A DNA stretch of 64,000 bases from Clostridium thermobutyricum (lineage in GTDB: Bacteria > Bacillota > Clostridia > Ch29): the NCBI GenBank assembly GCA_016842005.1, contig JAENYD010000010.1:1-64000 (forward strand), written 5' to 3'. Below the pieces are notes generated by a model, which was not told the DNA's origin, ran no database searches, and saw only the letters and a list, made by a program, of their open reading frames with translations. How positions within the stretch are numbered: the stretch's first letter is position 1; each line of letters starts with the position of its first letter. This document shows, in pieces, positions 23,564 to 32,671 of the stretch. Made by a program: the position numbers and the translations under genes.

Positions 23564-23655
23564 AAACAGGATTCTTGACTTCAGGGGGGGTTTTAACCCC
23601 GTCTGAAGTTAGAAACGGTCCAGGTACTCACCGCCGCTTATCTTTAGAGGGGAAG
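23564..23655 (-). repeat. Interspersed RNA-like repeat, copy C (3' module) in the ftcD leader
   Basis: Minus strand: GATAAGCGGCG, then GTTTCTAACTTCAGACGGGG, a loop, CCCCCCCTGAAG completing a strong hairpin, and AATCCTGTTTATG leading into the ftcD RBS. It shares these blocks with copies A and D, but the 5' GGCTACCGCC hairpin half is missing or changed. Its place in the 5' leader allows an effect on ftcD translation. Confidence 0.6.
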
Positions 23656-23777
23656 CCTTTACGGACGGTTGCACCGCGATATAAGTCGTTCTGATTATTA
23701 ATTCTATTTTTATTAAAATTATCCTTCTTTTTGTGGCAGAATAAATCAATAAACTACTGCCTTTACAATCTGCTGCT

Positions 23778-24134
23778 TCAATGGGTCCTCTTCGGAATAT
23801 CAATAGTGAATATACCCTCTTTATGCCCGACCCTTGCCTTTTCTCCATCCACGTCCGCCGGCAGGGGAACAGCCTTTGTAAAACCCCCGGGAATTTTTTC
23901 TGTCTTAGCCTTTACATATACTACATTATCTGCAACCCAAACCTCAATATCTTCACTGCTCCTCAGCCCCGGGGCACTCAGGGTTACCCTGACCGCCGCA
24001 TCCATATTGTCTACATCCACGGCCATTCCAAAAGGTCGGAAATGATAGTAGTGATAATGCAGGGGAACCCGCCCCATGACATGGTTGAGCTGGTCCTGGT
24101 CAAAACCTATTCCCCTGAAAGGATCTCGATACAT
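23778..24134 (-). CDS. Hsp20/alpha-crystallin small heat shock protein
   Basis: 118 residues, short for the family. The crystallin domain covers about 35-118 (MAVDVDNMDAAVRVTLSAPGL, DNVVYVKAKTE, FTKAVPLPADVD, EGIFTIDIPK). It is an ATP-independent holdase that binds unfolding proteins. The N-terminal arm is rich in His and Tyr, and the usual C-terminal IxI anchor is reduced to IDIPK, so assembly may differ. Monocistronic, divergent from the aminopeptidase. Confidence 0.88.
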   Translation of the reverse strand: MYRDPFRGIGFDQDQLNHVMGRVPLHYHYYHFRPFGMAVDVDNMDAAVRVTLSAPGLRSSEDIEVWVADNVVYVKAKTEKIPGGFTKAVPLPADVDGEKARVGHKEGIFTIDIPKRTH

Positions 24135-24241
24135 TTTTTTGCATCACCTTTCCTGTCTGCATGTTTTATTCATATTCTTTCATTTTTTGGGCTGCGTAAT
24201 GTATAATAATATAGTATCAGCCGAAAGGAGGAATATGTCCT

Positions 24242-25312
24242 ATGAAAGACCCCAGGATAACGAAACTGGCCGAAATCCTGGTTGACCATTCCATAGGCGT
24301 CCGGGAAGGAGAAAAAATCATTGTCAAATCCTCTGAATTGGGGCAACCCCTTGTTGAAGAAGTATACAGAATGGTACTGAGGAGAGGGGCCTACCCGGTA
24401 TGTAACATCTCTTTCAACAGCCTGAACGAAATATATTTCAAGCACGCCACTCAAAAACAGCTGGACAGCATGGACCAGGTCTACTTCCAGACCATACAGA
24501 GCTGTCAGGGGCTTATAAACATCTCGGCGCCTTCAAACAGAAAGGCCCTGTCCGGAGTTGACCCCTTGAAAATAGCCACCAGGGCCAGGGCCAACGGCCC
24601 TATTCACGATTATGTGATGGAAGACAAAATCAAGTGGGTGGTTACCAATTTCCCCACCCAGGCCCTTGCCCAGGAGGCTGAGATGTCCCTTGAGGAATAT
24701 GCTGATTTTCTATTTAACGCCACAAACATAGACTGGGAAGAACAGGCCCGGTACCAGGAAAAAATAAAGGATATCTTTGACAGGGGCAGCAAAGTGGAGA
24801 TTAAAGGCCCCGGCACCCACCTCCGTTTCAGTCTTGAGGGACGGAAAGGCATCAAATGCTGCGGCCGCAACAATATGCCGGACGGGGAGGTGTACTACAG
24901 TCCTGTTGAAAACTCGGCTGAAGGGTACATAACCTATGACTTTCCCGCTATATACGCCGGCAGGGAGGTAAGCGGTATATACCTGGAATTTTCTAAAGGC
25001 AAAGTTGTAAAAAACTCGGCAGATAAAAACCATGACTTCCTTCAAGAGACGCTGGACACCGATGAAGGTGCGCGGTTCATCGGTGAATTCGGTATTGGGA
25101 CCAACTACGGAATAGACCGGTTCATTAAGGATATCCTGTTTGACGAAAAGATAGGTGGCACAATACACCTGGCCCTGGGGCAGAGCTACCCGGACAGCGG
25201 GGGGAAGAACAAATCGTACATCCACTGGGATATGATCAAGGACCTGAGAAAAAACGGCGAAATATATGTTGACGGCATGCTTGTGCAGAAAGACGGCAGG
25301 TTCGTTATTTAG
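24242..25312 (+). CDS. M29 family aminopeptidase
   Basis: 356 residues with strong RBS AAAGGAGG. The thermophilic aminopeptidase (AmpS/PepS) signatures are present: GPGTHLRFSLEGR, the metal-binding FGIGTNYGI and the late GGTIHLALGQSYPDSGG with YIHWD. A cytosolic metalloenzyme that removes N-terminal residues from peptides. It converges on thpR and their ends overlap by eight bases. Confidence 0.92.
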   Translation: MKDPRITKLAEILVDHSIGVREGEKIIVKSSELGQPLVEEVYRMVLRRGAYPVCNISFNSLNEIYFKHATQKQLDSMDQVYFQTIQSCQGLINISAPSNRKALSGVDPLKIATRARANGPIHDYVMEDKIKWVVTNFPTQALAQEAEMSLEEYADFLFNATNIDWEEQARYQEKIKDIFDRGSKVEIKGPGTHLRFSLEGRKGIKCCGRNNMPDGEVYYSPVENSAEGYITYDFPAIYAGREVSGIYLEFSKGKVVKNSADKNHDFLQETLDTDEGARFIGEFGIGTNYGIDRFIKDILFDEKIGGTIHLALGQSYPDSGGKNKSYIHWDMIKDLRKNGEIYVDGMLVQKDGRFVI

Positions 25313-25850
25313 CCAGTCTGTGGACAGACAGGGGCAGGTACATCCTCCTGCCCTTTTCCAGCCTGCTCTCCATCAGGCTGATGGACTTTACCGGTATATT
25401 CGCTGACATGTCCTGTACATAGGACAAATCTCTGTTCACAAATACGTCCCTGGCAAGGGTGATATGAGGTGAAAACCTGTTGTCCCTCCGACCGCCGGGA
25501 GTACAAACCTTGTCTTCAACATCTTCCTTTAATGCTTTAAGCCTGTCCAGCTCTCCCTCTACCCCCAGCCACAAAACCCTGGCGCCGCCATTGCCTCTTT
25601 TCCCAAAAACACCGGTGCCACCGGTCTTTAAAGAAAAAGGCTTTGCATTGGCAGAAACTTTATTCACTGCATCAAAGAGGGGCATGAGGTCATCTTCTCT
25701 TATCTCACCAATATATTTCAGGGTGATATGATAGTTGTGCTTCCATACCCATCTCCCTTTTTTACAGGCCGGCTTTATATATTTGCAGGTATAATCATAT
25801 ATCTCATTTTTCAGGCTGTCTTCAAGCTCTATAGCAATAAAAACTACCAC
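25305..25850 (-). CDS. thpR: RNA 2',3'-cyclic phosphodiesterase
   Basis: About 181 residues from a GTG six bases after GAGGGG; a longer frame would add 15 residues lacking family similarity. The two catalytic tetrapeptides HITL are visible (HITLKYIG and HITLARD), as in the 2H phosphoesterase family. It opens 2',3'-cyclic phosphates in RNA; the older name is 2'-5' RNA ligase. Confidence 0.9.
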   Translation of the reverse strand: MVVFIAIELEDSLKNEIYDYTCKYIKPACKKGRWVWKHNYHITLKYIGEIREDDLMPLFDAVNKVSANAKPFSLKTGGTGVFGKRGNGGARVLWLGVEGELDRLKALKEDVEDKVCTPGGRRDNRFSPHITLARDVFVNRDLSYVQDMSANIPVKSISLMESRLEKGRRMYLPLSVHRLAK

Positions 25851-26019
25851 AGAAATCCCCTCAATCCGGTTTTTGTCCCTGGCAGGCAATTCCACAAAAC
25901 ATCAATACAGCTTTAAATAATTACTTCTTTGAAGCCCATCAACGCACCTGCTTTTCATCCATTATATTACATTTATTCCGAGGGGTCAAAGCAAATATTG
26001 CAGGCGCCCGGCCCCGGTC

Positions 26020-26045
26020 AAAAAAATAGACCCGAAGGCCTATTT
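26020..26045 (-). terminator. Terminator after ykuS-like gene
   Basis: Stem AATAG(G)CC / GG(T)CTATT with TTCG loop and a run of T on the minus strand, overlapping the stop codon. Confidence 0.75.
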
Positions 26046-26288
26046 CCGTTCAAGTCTTTCCTGTACGACATTATATACTTCTTCCGGTTTCAGTCCCCTG
26101 GCATCTATAACCGGTGCGTCTGTCTGCATATCCTGTATACCCATAAAGTTCACATCCTCCCCTGAAACCACGATGGCATCACAGTTTCGCAGGTCCGCTT
26201 TTCCCAAAGAAGTTACTTCGCATCCCCTCTGGCAGAAATAGTCTTTTACGGGCCCGAGGGTATCTTCTATCCCGATTTTCGCTCTCAA
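26040..26288 (-). CDS. YkuS family protein (UPF0180)
   Basis: 82 residues starting at a TTG eight bases after AGGAGG. IEDTLGPVKDYFCQRGCEV, DAIVVSGEDVNFMGIQDM and APVIDARG match the UPF0180/YkuS family, small proteins of unknown function in Firmicutes. Stands alone with its own terminator. Confidence 0.85.
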   Translation of the reverse strand: MRAKIGIEDTLGPVKDYFCQRGCEVTSLGKADLRNCDAIVVSGEDVNFMGIQDMQTDAPVIDARGLKPEEVYNVVQERLERK

Positions 26289-26395
26289 TCCGATCACCTC
26301 CTATGCCTGATAATATTATTGCATAGAAGGCCCGTTAATATTCCTGCCAATGGTCAGAGGACACGCCTACCAGGCTCCTGTACAATCTCCCTTTA

Positions 26396-26866
26396 TTACC
26401 AGCTGAAATTCCTGAACAGGTTTGCCGTTTCAATGGCGGTTATGGCGGCATCAAATCCCTTGTTACCGGATTTTGTCCCGGCCCTTTCTATTGCCTGCTC
26501 AATATTGTCGGTGGTCAATACGCCGAAAATCACAGGCACTCCGGTATCCAGGCCCACCTTCGCCACTCCTTTGGCAACTTCGCTGCTGACATATTCAAAA
26601 TGAGGCGTGGACCCCCTTATCACCGCCCCCAGGCACAGCACCGCATCATACCTGCCCGACCGGGCCATTTTTTTTGCCGTCAGGGGTATTTCAAAGGCCC
26701 CCGGCGTCCATGCAACTTCAACATCCCTTTCCTCTACTCCATGCCTTAGTAGTCCGTCCAGGGCTCCGGACAGAAGCTTGCTGCTGATGAATTCATTAAA
26801 TCTGCTTACAACAATGCCTATTTTCAAACCTTCCCCTATCAGGTTTCCTTCATAAACCTTAACCAT
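26396..26866 (-). CDS. ribH: 6,7-dimethyl-8-ribityllumazine synthase
   Basis: 156 residues, normal length. [45 protein letters not shown] (with the proton-transfer His) and [16 protein letters not shown] are the family signatures. It joins the pyrimidine from RibD with the four-carbon unit from RibBA. Last gene of the riboflavin operon. Confidence 0.97.
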   Translation of the reverse strand: MVKVYEGNLIGEGLKIGIVVSRFNEFISSKLLSGALDGLLRHGVEERDVEVAWTPGAFEIPLTAKKMARSGRYDAVLCLGAVIRGSTPHFEYVSSEVAKGVAKVGLDTGVPVIFGVLTTDNIEQAIERAGTKSGNKGFDAAITAIETANLFRNFSW

Positions 26867-26944
26867 GTCATTCGCCTCCTGATAAAATAATATTTTCCCC
26901 TGGTGCCGGGATAATACATTGTGCTGTTATATTTCCCGGGAAAC

Positions 26945-28141
26945 CTAGGTATGCAGGTAATGTCCCAGTTTTTCCTTTTTGGTCTTCAGGTATCTTTTAT
27001 TGACTTTGTTGGCAGGTATTTCGAGGGGTATCCTTTCCACCACTTCCAGCCCGTAACCGGTGACCCCGGTCACCTTTCTGGGGTTGTTTGTCATGAGCCG
27101 CATTTTTTTAATCCCCAGGTCCTTCAGGATTTGGGCTCCAATGCCATAATCCCTTAAATCCGGAGGAAACCCGAGGTGAATATTCGCTTCAACAGTATCA
27201 TATCCCTTATCCTGCAGTTCGTAGGCCCTGAGCTTGTTCAAAAGCCCTATACCCCTGCCTTCCTGCCTCATATACAGCACAACCCCTCTACCCTCCTCTT
27301 CAATCATTTCAAGGGCCCTGGCAAGCTGTTCGCCGCAATCGCACCTCAGAGAACCGAAGGCATCTCCAGTCAGGCATTCGGAATGCACCCTGACCAGCAC
27401 CGGTTCGCCGGAAGATATATCCCCTTTTACCAGCGCCACGTGGTGTTCACCATTAATGGTATTCTGGTAAGCATATGCGGTGAACTCGCCGTGAACGGTG
27501 GGCATTCTGGTTACGGCAGCCCTTTTCACCAGTTTATCCACCTGCATCCTGTATTTAATCAGGTCTGCTATGGTAATTATACTTAACCCGTGCTCCCTGG
27601 CAAACTCCATCAATTCGGGAAGCCGTGCCATGGTGCCGTCGTCTTTCATTATCTCGCATATAACGCCCATGGGTTTCAGTCCGGCCATCCCTGCCAGGTC
27701 TACAGCAGCTTCGGTGTGCCCGGCCCGTTTAAGAACCCCGCCCGCCCTTGCCTTCAGGGGGAATATATGCCCCGGCCTTCTCAACTGTCCGGGGGTTGTG
27801 GATGCATCTGCCAGCACTCTTACGGTTTTGGCTCTTTCATGGGCCGAAATGCCTGTAGTCACACAGCTTGCATCAACCGAAACAGTAAAGGCGGTCCCAT
27901 GGAGGTCGGAGTTCTCTTCGACCATCTGCGGCAGTTCCAGTTCCTCCACCCTTTCCCCGGTCATGGGTACACATATAAGACCCCTGGCATATTTAGCCAT
28001 AAAATTAATGCTTTCGGACGTAACTTTTTCGGCTGCCATAACGAGGTCTCCTTCATTTTCCCTGTCCTCGTCATCAACAACCACAACCATTTTACCCCGG
28101 CGGATATCCTCTATCGCTTCATCAATGGTGTTAAATTTCAT
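26945..28141 (-). CDS. ribBA: Bifunctional DHBP synthase / GTP cyclohydrolase II
   Basis: 398 residues: RibB domain at about 1-200 ([22 protein letters not shown]) and RibA domain at about 205-398 with zinc cysteines in [16 protein letters not shown] and the catalytic [12 protein letters not shown]. It makes both starting units of riboflavin. It follows ribE by 13 bases. Confidence 0.97.
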   Translation of the reverse strand: MKFNTIDEAIEDIRRGKMVVVVDDEDRENEGDLVMAAEKVTSESINFMAKYARGLICVPMTGERVEELELPQMVEENSDLHGTAFTVSVDASCVTTGISAHERAKTVRVLADASTTPGQLRRPGHIFPLKARAGGVLKRAGHTEAAVDLAGMAGLKPMGVICEIMKDDGTMARLPELMEFAREHGLSIITIADLIKYRMQVDKLVKRAAVTRMPTVHGEFTAYAYQNTINGEHHVALVKGDISSGEPVLVRVHSECLTGDAFGSLRCDCGEQLARALEMIEEEGRGVVLYMRQEGRGIGLLNKLRAYELQDKGYDTVEANIHLGFPPDLRDYGIGAQILKDLGIKKMRLMTNNPRKVTGVTGYGLEVVERIPLEIPANKVNKRYLKTKKEKLGHYLHT

Positions 28142-28154
28142 TTTGCATCTCTCC

Positions 28155-28799
28155 TTAGAAACCGTGTTTTTGTAAAAAATCCACAGTTATTTCCTTGTTT
28201 GTACGGCCTGCCGCAGCATCAACAAATTTTTTTACATACTTGCCTATCATATCACATTCTATATTTACAGTACTCCCCGGCTTTTTGGCACCCAGAACTG
28301 TTATCTCCGCAGAATGGGGAATAAGGGATACACGGAAAACATCCCCTTCCACCCCTGCCACTGTCAGACTGGCCCCATCCAATGCTACAGAACCCTTGGG
28401 TATAATGAACTGGAGAATGTCCTCCCCGGCCCTGACAGCAATCCAGATGGCATTGTCCTCCCTTGTTACTTCATCGATTGTTCCGGTGCCGTCTATATGC
28501 CCGCTGACCAGATGACCCCCTATGAATTTGTCGAGGGTCAGCGCCCTTTCAAGATTTACCCGGTCCCCTGGCCTAATGCCGGCCAGATTGGTCTTACGCA
28601 AAGTCTCGGGCATAATGTCCGCTGTGAAAGTATTCCCATTAAAGCCTGTAACCGTTAGACACACTCCATTGACGGCAATGCTGTCCCCCAGATGTATTCT
28701 CTCCATAACCTTATGGCCTTCAACAGTCAGCCCTGTTGAAGAACTGCCCCTCTTTATCCTGATTATTCTGCCCGTTTCCTCCACTATACCGGTAAACAT
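28155..28799 (-). CDS. ribE: Riboflavin synthase, alpha type
   Basis: 214 residues with two lumazine-binding repeats: [24 protein letters not shown] in the first, [13 protein letters not shown] in the second. It dismutates two lumazines to riboflavin. Its ATG overlaps the ribD stop by one base (TAATG), implying translational coupling. Confidence 0.97.
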   Translation of the reverse strand: MFTGIVEETGRIIRIKRGSSSTGLTVEGHKVMERIHLGDSIAVNGVCLTVTGFNGNTFTADIMPETLRKTNLAGIRPGDRVNLERALTLDKFIGGHLVSGHIDGTGTIDEVTREDNAIWIAVRAGEDILQFIIPKGSVALDGASLTVAGVEGDVFRVSLIPHSAEITVLGAKKPGSTVNIECDMIGKYVKKFVDAAAGRTNKEITVDFLQKHGF

Positions 28800-29905
28800 T
28801 AAAATCTCCCTTTCTTTACATAACCTTCAACAAGCAGGTCTCCGCCAACAGGCCTTGACACAATCCCTTCCAGCACCACACTCCTGTCCAGGCTGTCAAT
28901 CCCTTCCCCGTCCACCGATGTGGGCGCTTCTCTCCCTCCGATAATTTTCGGAGCAATGAAGTACATCACTTTATCCACCAGCCCCAAGCGATGCATGGAA
29001 TAATTCAGGGTGCCTCCTCCTTCAAGCAGTATGCCGTCTATTTCCTTCCTGTGCAGTATCATCATGAGCTCTTTAAGGTCCACCCGGCCGGCCTGGTCTT
29101 CGGTCTTGATTACCTCCACTCCCCTGAGAACCAGTTCTTTTTCCTTCTCCTCTGAAATGTTCCGGGTGGCCGCAACTATAGTCTTTGCATCCGAGTTGAC
29201 GGTTATTACCCTGCTGTCCAGCGGGATATTGCCGTTACTGTCCACTATTATCCTGTGGGGGTCCTTGCCCTTTCCGTGCTTTGGCCTTGCTGTCAGCCTG
29301 GGATCGTCCTTCAGAACAGTTCCGATTCCCACCATTATCCCGGCCATACCGCATCTCAGATTATGAACATATTCCCGTGAAGCCTCCCCGGTAATCCATC
29401 CGGATGCCCCCGAAACAGCGGCAGTTTTACCGTCCAGGGTTACCGCACTTTTCTGCACCACAAAAGGATACGAAGTGGTTATATATTTTATAAATATCTC
29501 GTTTAATCTCCGGGCCTCTTCCTCCATCAACCCCACTTCCACATGGATACCGGCTTTCCGCATCATCCGGATACCCATTCCCGATACCCTGGGATTGGGG
29601 TCTTCCATGGCGGTTACAACCCTTTTAATCCCTGCCTTGATTATGGCCAGCGCACACGGAGGCGTTCTGCCGTAATGGGAGCAGGGTTCCAGATTAACGT
29701 ACAGGGTCGCTCCTTCAACAGCCTCTACAGCGTTGTCCAGGGCATTTATCTCTCCATGGGCCTCCCCCCGCTTCCGGTGATAACCTTCCCCGATGATCCT
29801 TCCGTCCCTTACTATGACAGCCCCTACCATTGGATTTGGGCTGACGGTTCCCCATCCCTTTCTGGCCAGCTCCAGGGCCCTTCTCATAAATGCTGCATCA
29901 TCCAT
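28799..29905 (-). CDS. ribD: Bifunctional riboflavin deaminase/reductase
   Basis: 368 residues. Deaminase domain with zinc ligands HGEINAL and EPCSHYGRTPPC (residues about 50-85), then a reductase domain (VQKSAVTLDGKTAA, GIGTVLKDDPRLTAR, LEGGGTLNYSM). First gene of the operon ribD-ribE-ribBA-ribH, about 200 bases downstream of an FMN riboswitch. Confidence 0.97.
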   Translation of the reverse strand: MDDAAFMRRALELARKGWGTVSPNPMVGAVIVRDGRIIGEGYHRKRGEAHGEINALDNAVEAVEGATLYVNLEPCSHYGRTPPCALAIIKAGIKRVVTAMEDPNPRVSGMGIRMMRKAGIHVEVGLMEEEARRLNEIFIKYITTSYPFVVQKSAVTLDGKTAAVSGASGWITGEASREYVHNLRCGMAGIMVGIGTVLKDDPRLTARPKHGKGKDPHRIIVDSNGNIPLDSRVITVNSDAKTIVAATRNISEEKEKELVLRGVEVIKTEDQAGRVDLKELMMILHRKEIDGILLEGGGTLNYSMHRLGLVDKVMYFIAPKIIGGREAPTSVDGEGIDSLDRSVVLEGIVSRPVGGDLLVEGYVKKGRF

Positions 29906-30064
29906 GGAAATACACCTTCCCTCCCATTTTCAAAAGAAATTATATTAAAACAACTCTTCCAATAGCTTACCCCGTTAGCTGAAAAAATCCACTCCCTGGG
30001 TATTGCTGCTGGTTTCTTTTCTTTGATACAGGCCCATCAACAGGGAAAAGAGCAGGAGAACTAA

Positions 30065-30090
30065 GAAACCCCGAAGGATACCTTCAGGGC
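30065..30090 (-). terminator. FMN riboswitch expression-platform terminator
   Basis: Minus strand CCCTGAAGG / CCTTCGGGG hairpin followed by TTTCTTAG, placed just after the aptamer and before ribD, as expected for premature termination when FMN is bound. Confidence 0.75.
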
Positions 30091-30106
30091 TGAATACAAA
30101 AGCAGA

Positions 30107-30225
30107 GACACTCCTTCTCTCATCCAGACTGTAACTGTCGGCCCCGGAATTTCGCCGGGTCAGCCTTATTATCAGGCTCGCGGGCTATACCGCCGGTCGG
30201 GAATCTCACCCTGCCCCGAAGGAAA
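30107..30225 (-). promoter_or_regulatory. FMN riboswitch
   Basis: The RFN element is plain on the minus strand: CTTCGGGGCAGGGTGAGATT, CCGACCGGCGGTA, GCCCGCGAGCC, CCGGCGAAATTCCGG, GACAGTCTGGATGAGAGA-like end (here with TTACAGTC). It senses FMN and shuts down the rib operon. Confidence 0.97.
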
Positions 30226-30244
30226 ATATTCATCTTTGATAAAT

Positions 30245-30273
30245 AATATAACAGTATTCTGTAAAATGGTCAA
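30245..30273 (-). promoter_or_regulatory. Promoter of the riboflavin operon
   Basis: Minus strand TTGACC, 17 bases, TATATT, ending about 20 bases upstream of the FMN aptamer. Confidence 0.8.
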
Positions 30274-30402
30274 CTTGCACAACAGCAAAAACCGTGTGCC
30301 GATAATACGGATATCATTTTCTTGAAAATTACTTTCGCTTTTTAGAGGACTTTATATTTTTTTGTAGAAATATATTTCTAACACGGGCTGGAGGGGTTAG
30401 AT

Positions 30403-30753
30403 TTGAAAAAAGCCAAAAAGAAAAAGAGAATGGAATATACAACTTTCAAGATTATAACCGGAGATGAGAAAAGCGTCAAAACCATCCGGTATCCCAGAAA
30501 ATTACCAAAAATCCTTTTGATATCCCTTGTTATTTTTATTGCCATTAATCTCGGGATTACATACGGATCCGTTTTACTGAGCAAAAGCTACCTGATCAAT
30601 CTGGATAACATAGATCATCTGGAGGCAGTAAGCAACCAGCAGCAACAAGAGATAAACGTCCTCAATGAAATAACAGCCGAAGTCAGGGAAAAACTCAGGT
30701 CCCTGGAAAAAATTGAAGCAAAGGTGAAGGAAATGGTTGGTATAGAAGACTGA
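30403..30753 (+). CDS. Membrane-anchored coiled-coil protein (M23 peptidase N-terminus without the peptidase)
   Basis: 116 residues from a TTG after GGAGGGG. A basic cytoplasmic start, one membrane segment (ILLISLVIFIAINLGITYG) and an extracytoplasmic coiled coil (about 70-112). The part TFKIITGDEKSVKTIRYPRKL resembles the opening of clostridial membrane-bound M23 murein peptidases, but the frame stops where the peptidase domain would begin. It is 34 bases upstream of bactofilin, a gene usually paired with a full M23 peptidase. It may be a truncated peptidase or a working membrane adaptor. Confidence 0.7.
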   Translation: MKKAKKKKRMEYTTFKIITGDEKSVKTIRYPRKLPKILLISLVIFIAINLGITYGSVLLSKSYLINLDNIDHLEAVSNQQQQEINVLNEITAEVREKLRSLEKIEAKVKEMVGIED

Positions 30754-30786
30754 CCTGCTATATTAAAATTGACAAGGAGGTAGATT

Positions 30787-31221
30787 ATGTTCAGCAGCAA
30801 AAAAGAAAACAATATTCCCACCTATGACAAGGTTGAAACCCTGATAGGCAAAACTGCCAACTTTAAAGGCAACATGGTGGCTGGCGGAACTGTGAGAGTG
30901 GAAGGATGTATGGAAGGCGAAGTGGAAATTAATGGTGATATCGTAGTGGGTGAAACCGGAAAAATTATCGGAAATGTCCTGGCCTCCAATGCCCATATCG
31001 GCGGAACCATCGAAGGAAATGTAATAGTCAAAGGACAGGTGCATCTTACTCCCTCTTCTACGGTTAACGGAGACATCGAAGTAGGAAATCTGGTAGTTGA
31101 CGAAGGGGCTGTGTTCACCGGTAAATGTATTATGGCTAACAGAAACAAGGAACTGCAGGACAGTAAACCCAGAAACAAACCGGAAAATAAACCGGAGACT
31201 AAAAATAACGGCCTGAAATAA
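30787..31221 (+). CDS. Bactofilin
   Basis: 144 residues with RBS AAGGAGG. The bactofilin beta-helix spans about 18-115, seen as a repeating pattern of G, V and I every six or so residues (GTVRVEGCMEGEVEINGD, GTIEGNVIVKGQVHL). A proline- and lysine-rich tail follows. Bactofilins polymerise without nucleotide into membrane-linked filaments that place wall enzymes. Confidence 0.93.
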   Translation: MFSSKKENNIPTYDKVETLIGKTANFKGNMVAGGTVRVEGCMEGEVEINGDIVVGETGKIIGNVLASNAHIGGTIEGNVIVKGQVHLTPSSTVNGDIEVGNLVVDEGAVFTGKCIMANRNKELQDSKPRNKPENKPETKNNGLK

Positions 31222-31244
31222 TAAGGGATAATCCCTTATTATTT
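31216..31244. terminator. Palindromic terminator after bactofilin
   Basis: Perfect 14-bp arms AAATAATAAGGGAT / ATCCCTTATTATTT around one base, starting at the bactofilin stop codon; T-rich on both sides but without a long U tract. Confidence 0.6.
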
Positions 31245-31375
31245 CAGATTATATCAAAACAGGCAAGAAATCCCCTCCCCTGCCCTGGGGATGAATACAT
31301 CACTGCTATAGCTATAGCCGGTTTCATATGCAGAAGGTACTACACAGCTTCTGCAGGGAAAAGGGAAGAGATAAC

Positions 31376-32653
31376 TTGATTAAATGGGATACATTGAAAA
31401 AATTATTGCTTTTCGGACTGGTAACTTTTCTGACAGGACAGATATATCTTTACCCTTTTGGTACCGATTTCCGCCTTGCGCTCAGTCCTGTCACCTTTGC
31501 CTTTGTGCTGCTGTATTTTTCAAATATACCCATCGTACCTTCTTCATTTGTTGTCAGCTTGTCGGTATTCCTGGGAAGATTTATGCTGGAATACTTCAAT
31601 CACAACCTCGGAATAGCCGCCATAATCATGAAACACTATCCGGGGGGAATGTACTATCTGCTGTACGGACTCCTGTTTTATCTTCTGGATATACGGAAAC
31701 ACACAGAAAAGCCCCTGCTGGTGATACTGCTGCTCACGGTTGTGGATACCTCATCCAACATCATTGAACTGGTTATCCGCAACCAGCTACTGAACAATAT
31801 CCAGGTGGTAATTTCCAGCCTGTTGATGGTAGCACTTTTGAGAAATTTCATTACGGTACTGAGTTACTGGTCAATCAAACTGTACAACGTTCTCATCCTG
31901 AAAAAAGCGCATTACAACAGGTATATTGAACTTCTCATATTAATATCAAATCTTAAAGCAGAGCTTTTTTATCTGAAGAAATCCATGCAGGATATCGAAA
32001 AAGTAATGCAGAACAGTTATTCCCTGTATATGAAGATTGACAACCTTTCTGACAAAATAGAGCGGGTGGAGCTGGACAGTTACAAGGAAAAGGTCTTATT
32101 CCTGGCCCGGGACATCCACGAGATAAAAAAAGACTATCAAAGAGTGACTGCAGGCATAGAAAAACTCCTCCCCAACCCGGCCGAATACGAAAAGATGAAT
32201 ATAGCCGAAGTGTTTGAGATAATCAAGAGTAACAGCAGCCGGTATATAGAAAGCACAGGGAAAAATATCAAACTTAAATTTCAGGCCTATTCAAATTTTG
32301 AAACGGTAAAGTACTATTCTCTGGTTTCTGTTCTTAATAATCTGATATTCAATGCCATTGACGCTGTTGATGCAAGCGGAGAGATAACTGTCAGAGAATA
32401 CGTCTACCGTGACAATGTAATAATAATTGTATCGGATGATGGCTGCGGTATATCGGACAAGGATCTGGAAGTAATTTTCGAGCCCGGTTTTTCTACAAAA
32501 TACGATGAAAAAACCGGTGCCATGTCCACCGGTCTGGGGCTCACCCATGTTAAGTCCATAGTAAGCCATATGAAAGGGAATATTTCGGTCAATTCATCTG
32601 TTGGCGTTGGAACCACTTTCACAATCCGAATACCGGTAAGTCAACTGAATTAG
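31376..32653 (+). CDS. GlnK-like membrane sensor histidine kinase
   Basis: About 425 residues from a TTG after GGGAAGAG; an ATG 16 codons upstream has no RBS. Five to six membrane segments fill about 1-180, followed by a coiled coil and an ATPase domain with NNLIFNAIDAVDASGE, SDDGCGIS and TGLGLTHVKSIV. Architecture and pairing with a YcbB-type regulator match B. subtilis GlnK (YcbA), a glutamine sensor. Its ligand here is not known; no glutaminase is nearby. Confidence 0.8.
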   Translation: MIKWDTLKKLLLFGLVTFLTGQIYLYPFGTDFRLALSPVTFAFVLLYFSNIPIVPSSFVVSLSVFLGRFMLEYFNHNLGIAAIIMKHYPGGMYYLLYGLLFYLLDIRKHTEKPLLVILLLTVVDTSSNIIELVIRNQLLNNIQVVISSLLMVALLRNFITVLSYWSIKLYNVLILKKAHYNRYIELLILISNLKAELFYLKKSMQDIEKVMQNSYSLYMKIDNLSDKIERVELDSYKEKVLFLARDIHEIKKDYQRVTAGIEKLLPNPAEYEKMNIAEVFEIIKSNSSRYIESTGKNIKLKFQAYSNFETVKYYSLVSVLNNLIFNAIDAVDASGEITVREYVYRDNVIIIVSDDGCGISDKDLEVIFEPGFSTKYDEKTGAMSTGLGLTHVKSIVSHMKGNISVNSSVGVGTTFTIRIPVSQLN

Positions 32654-32671
32654 TAAAGGGGATTAAGATAA

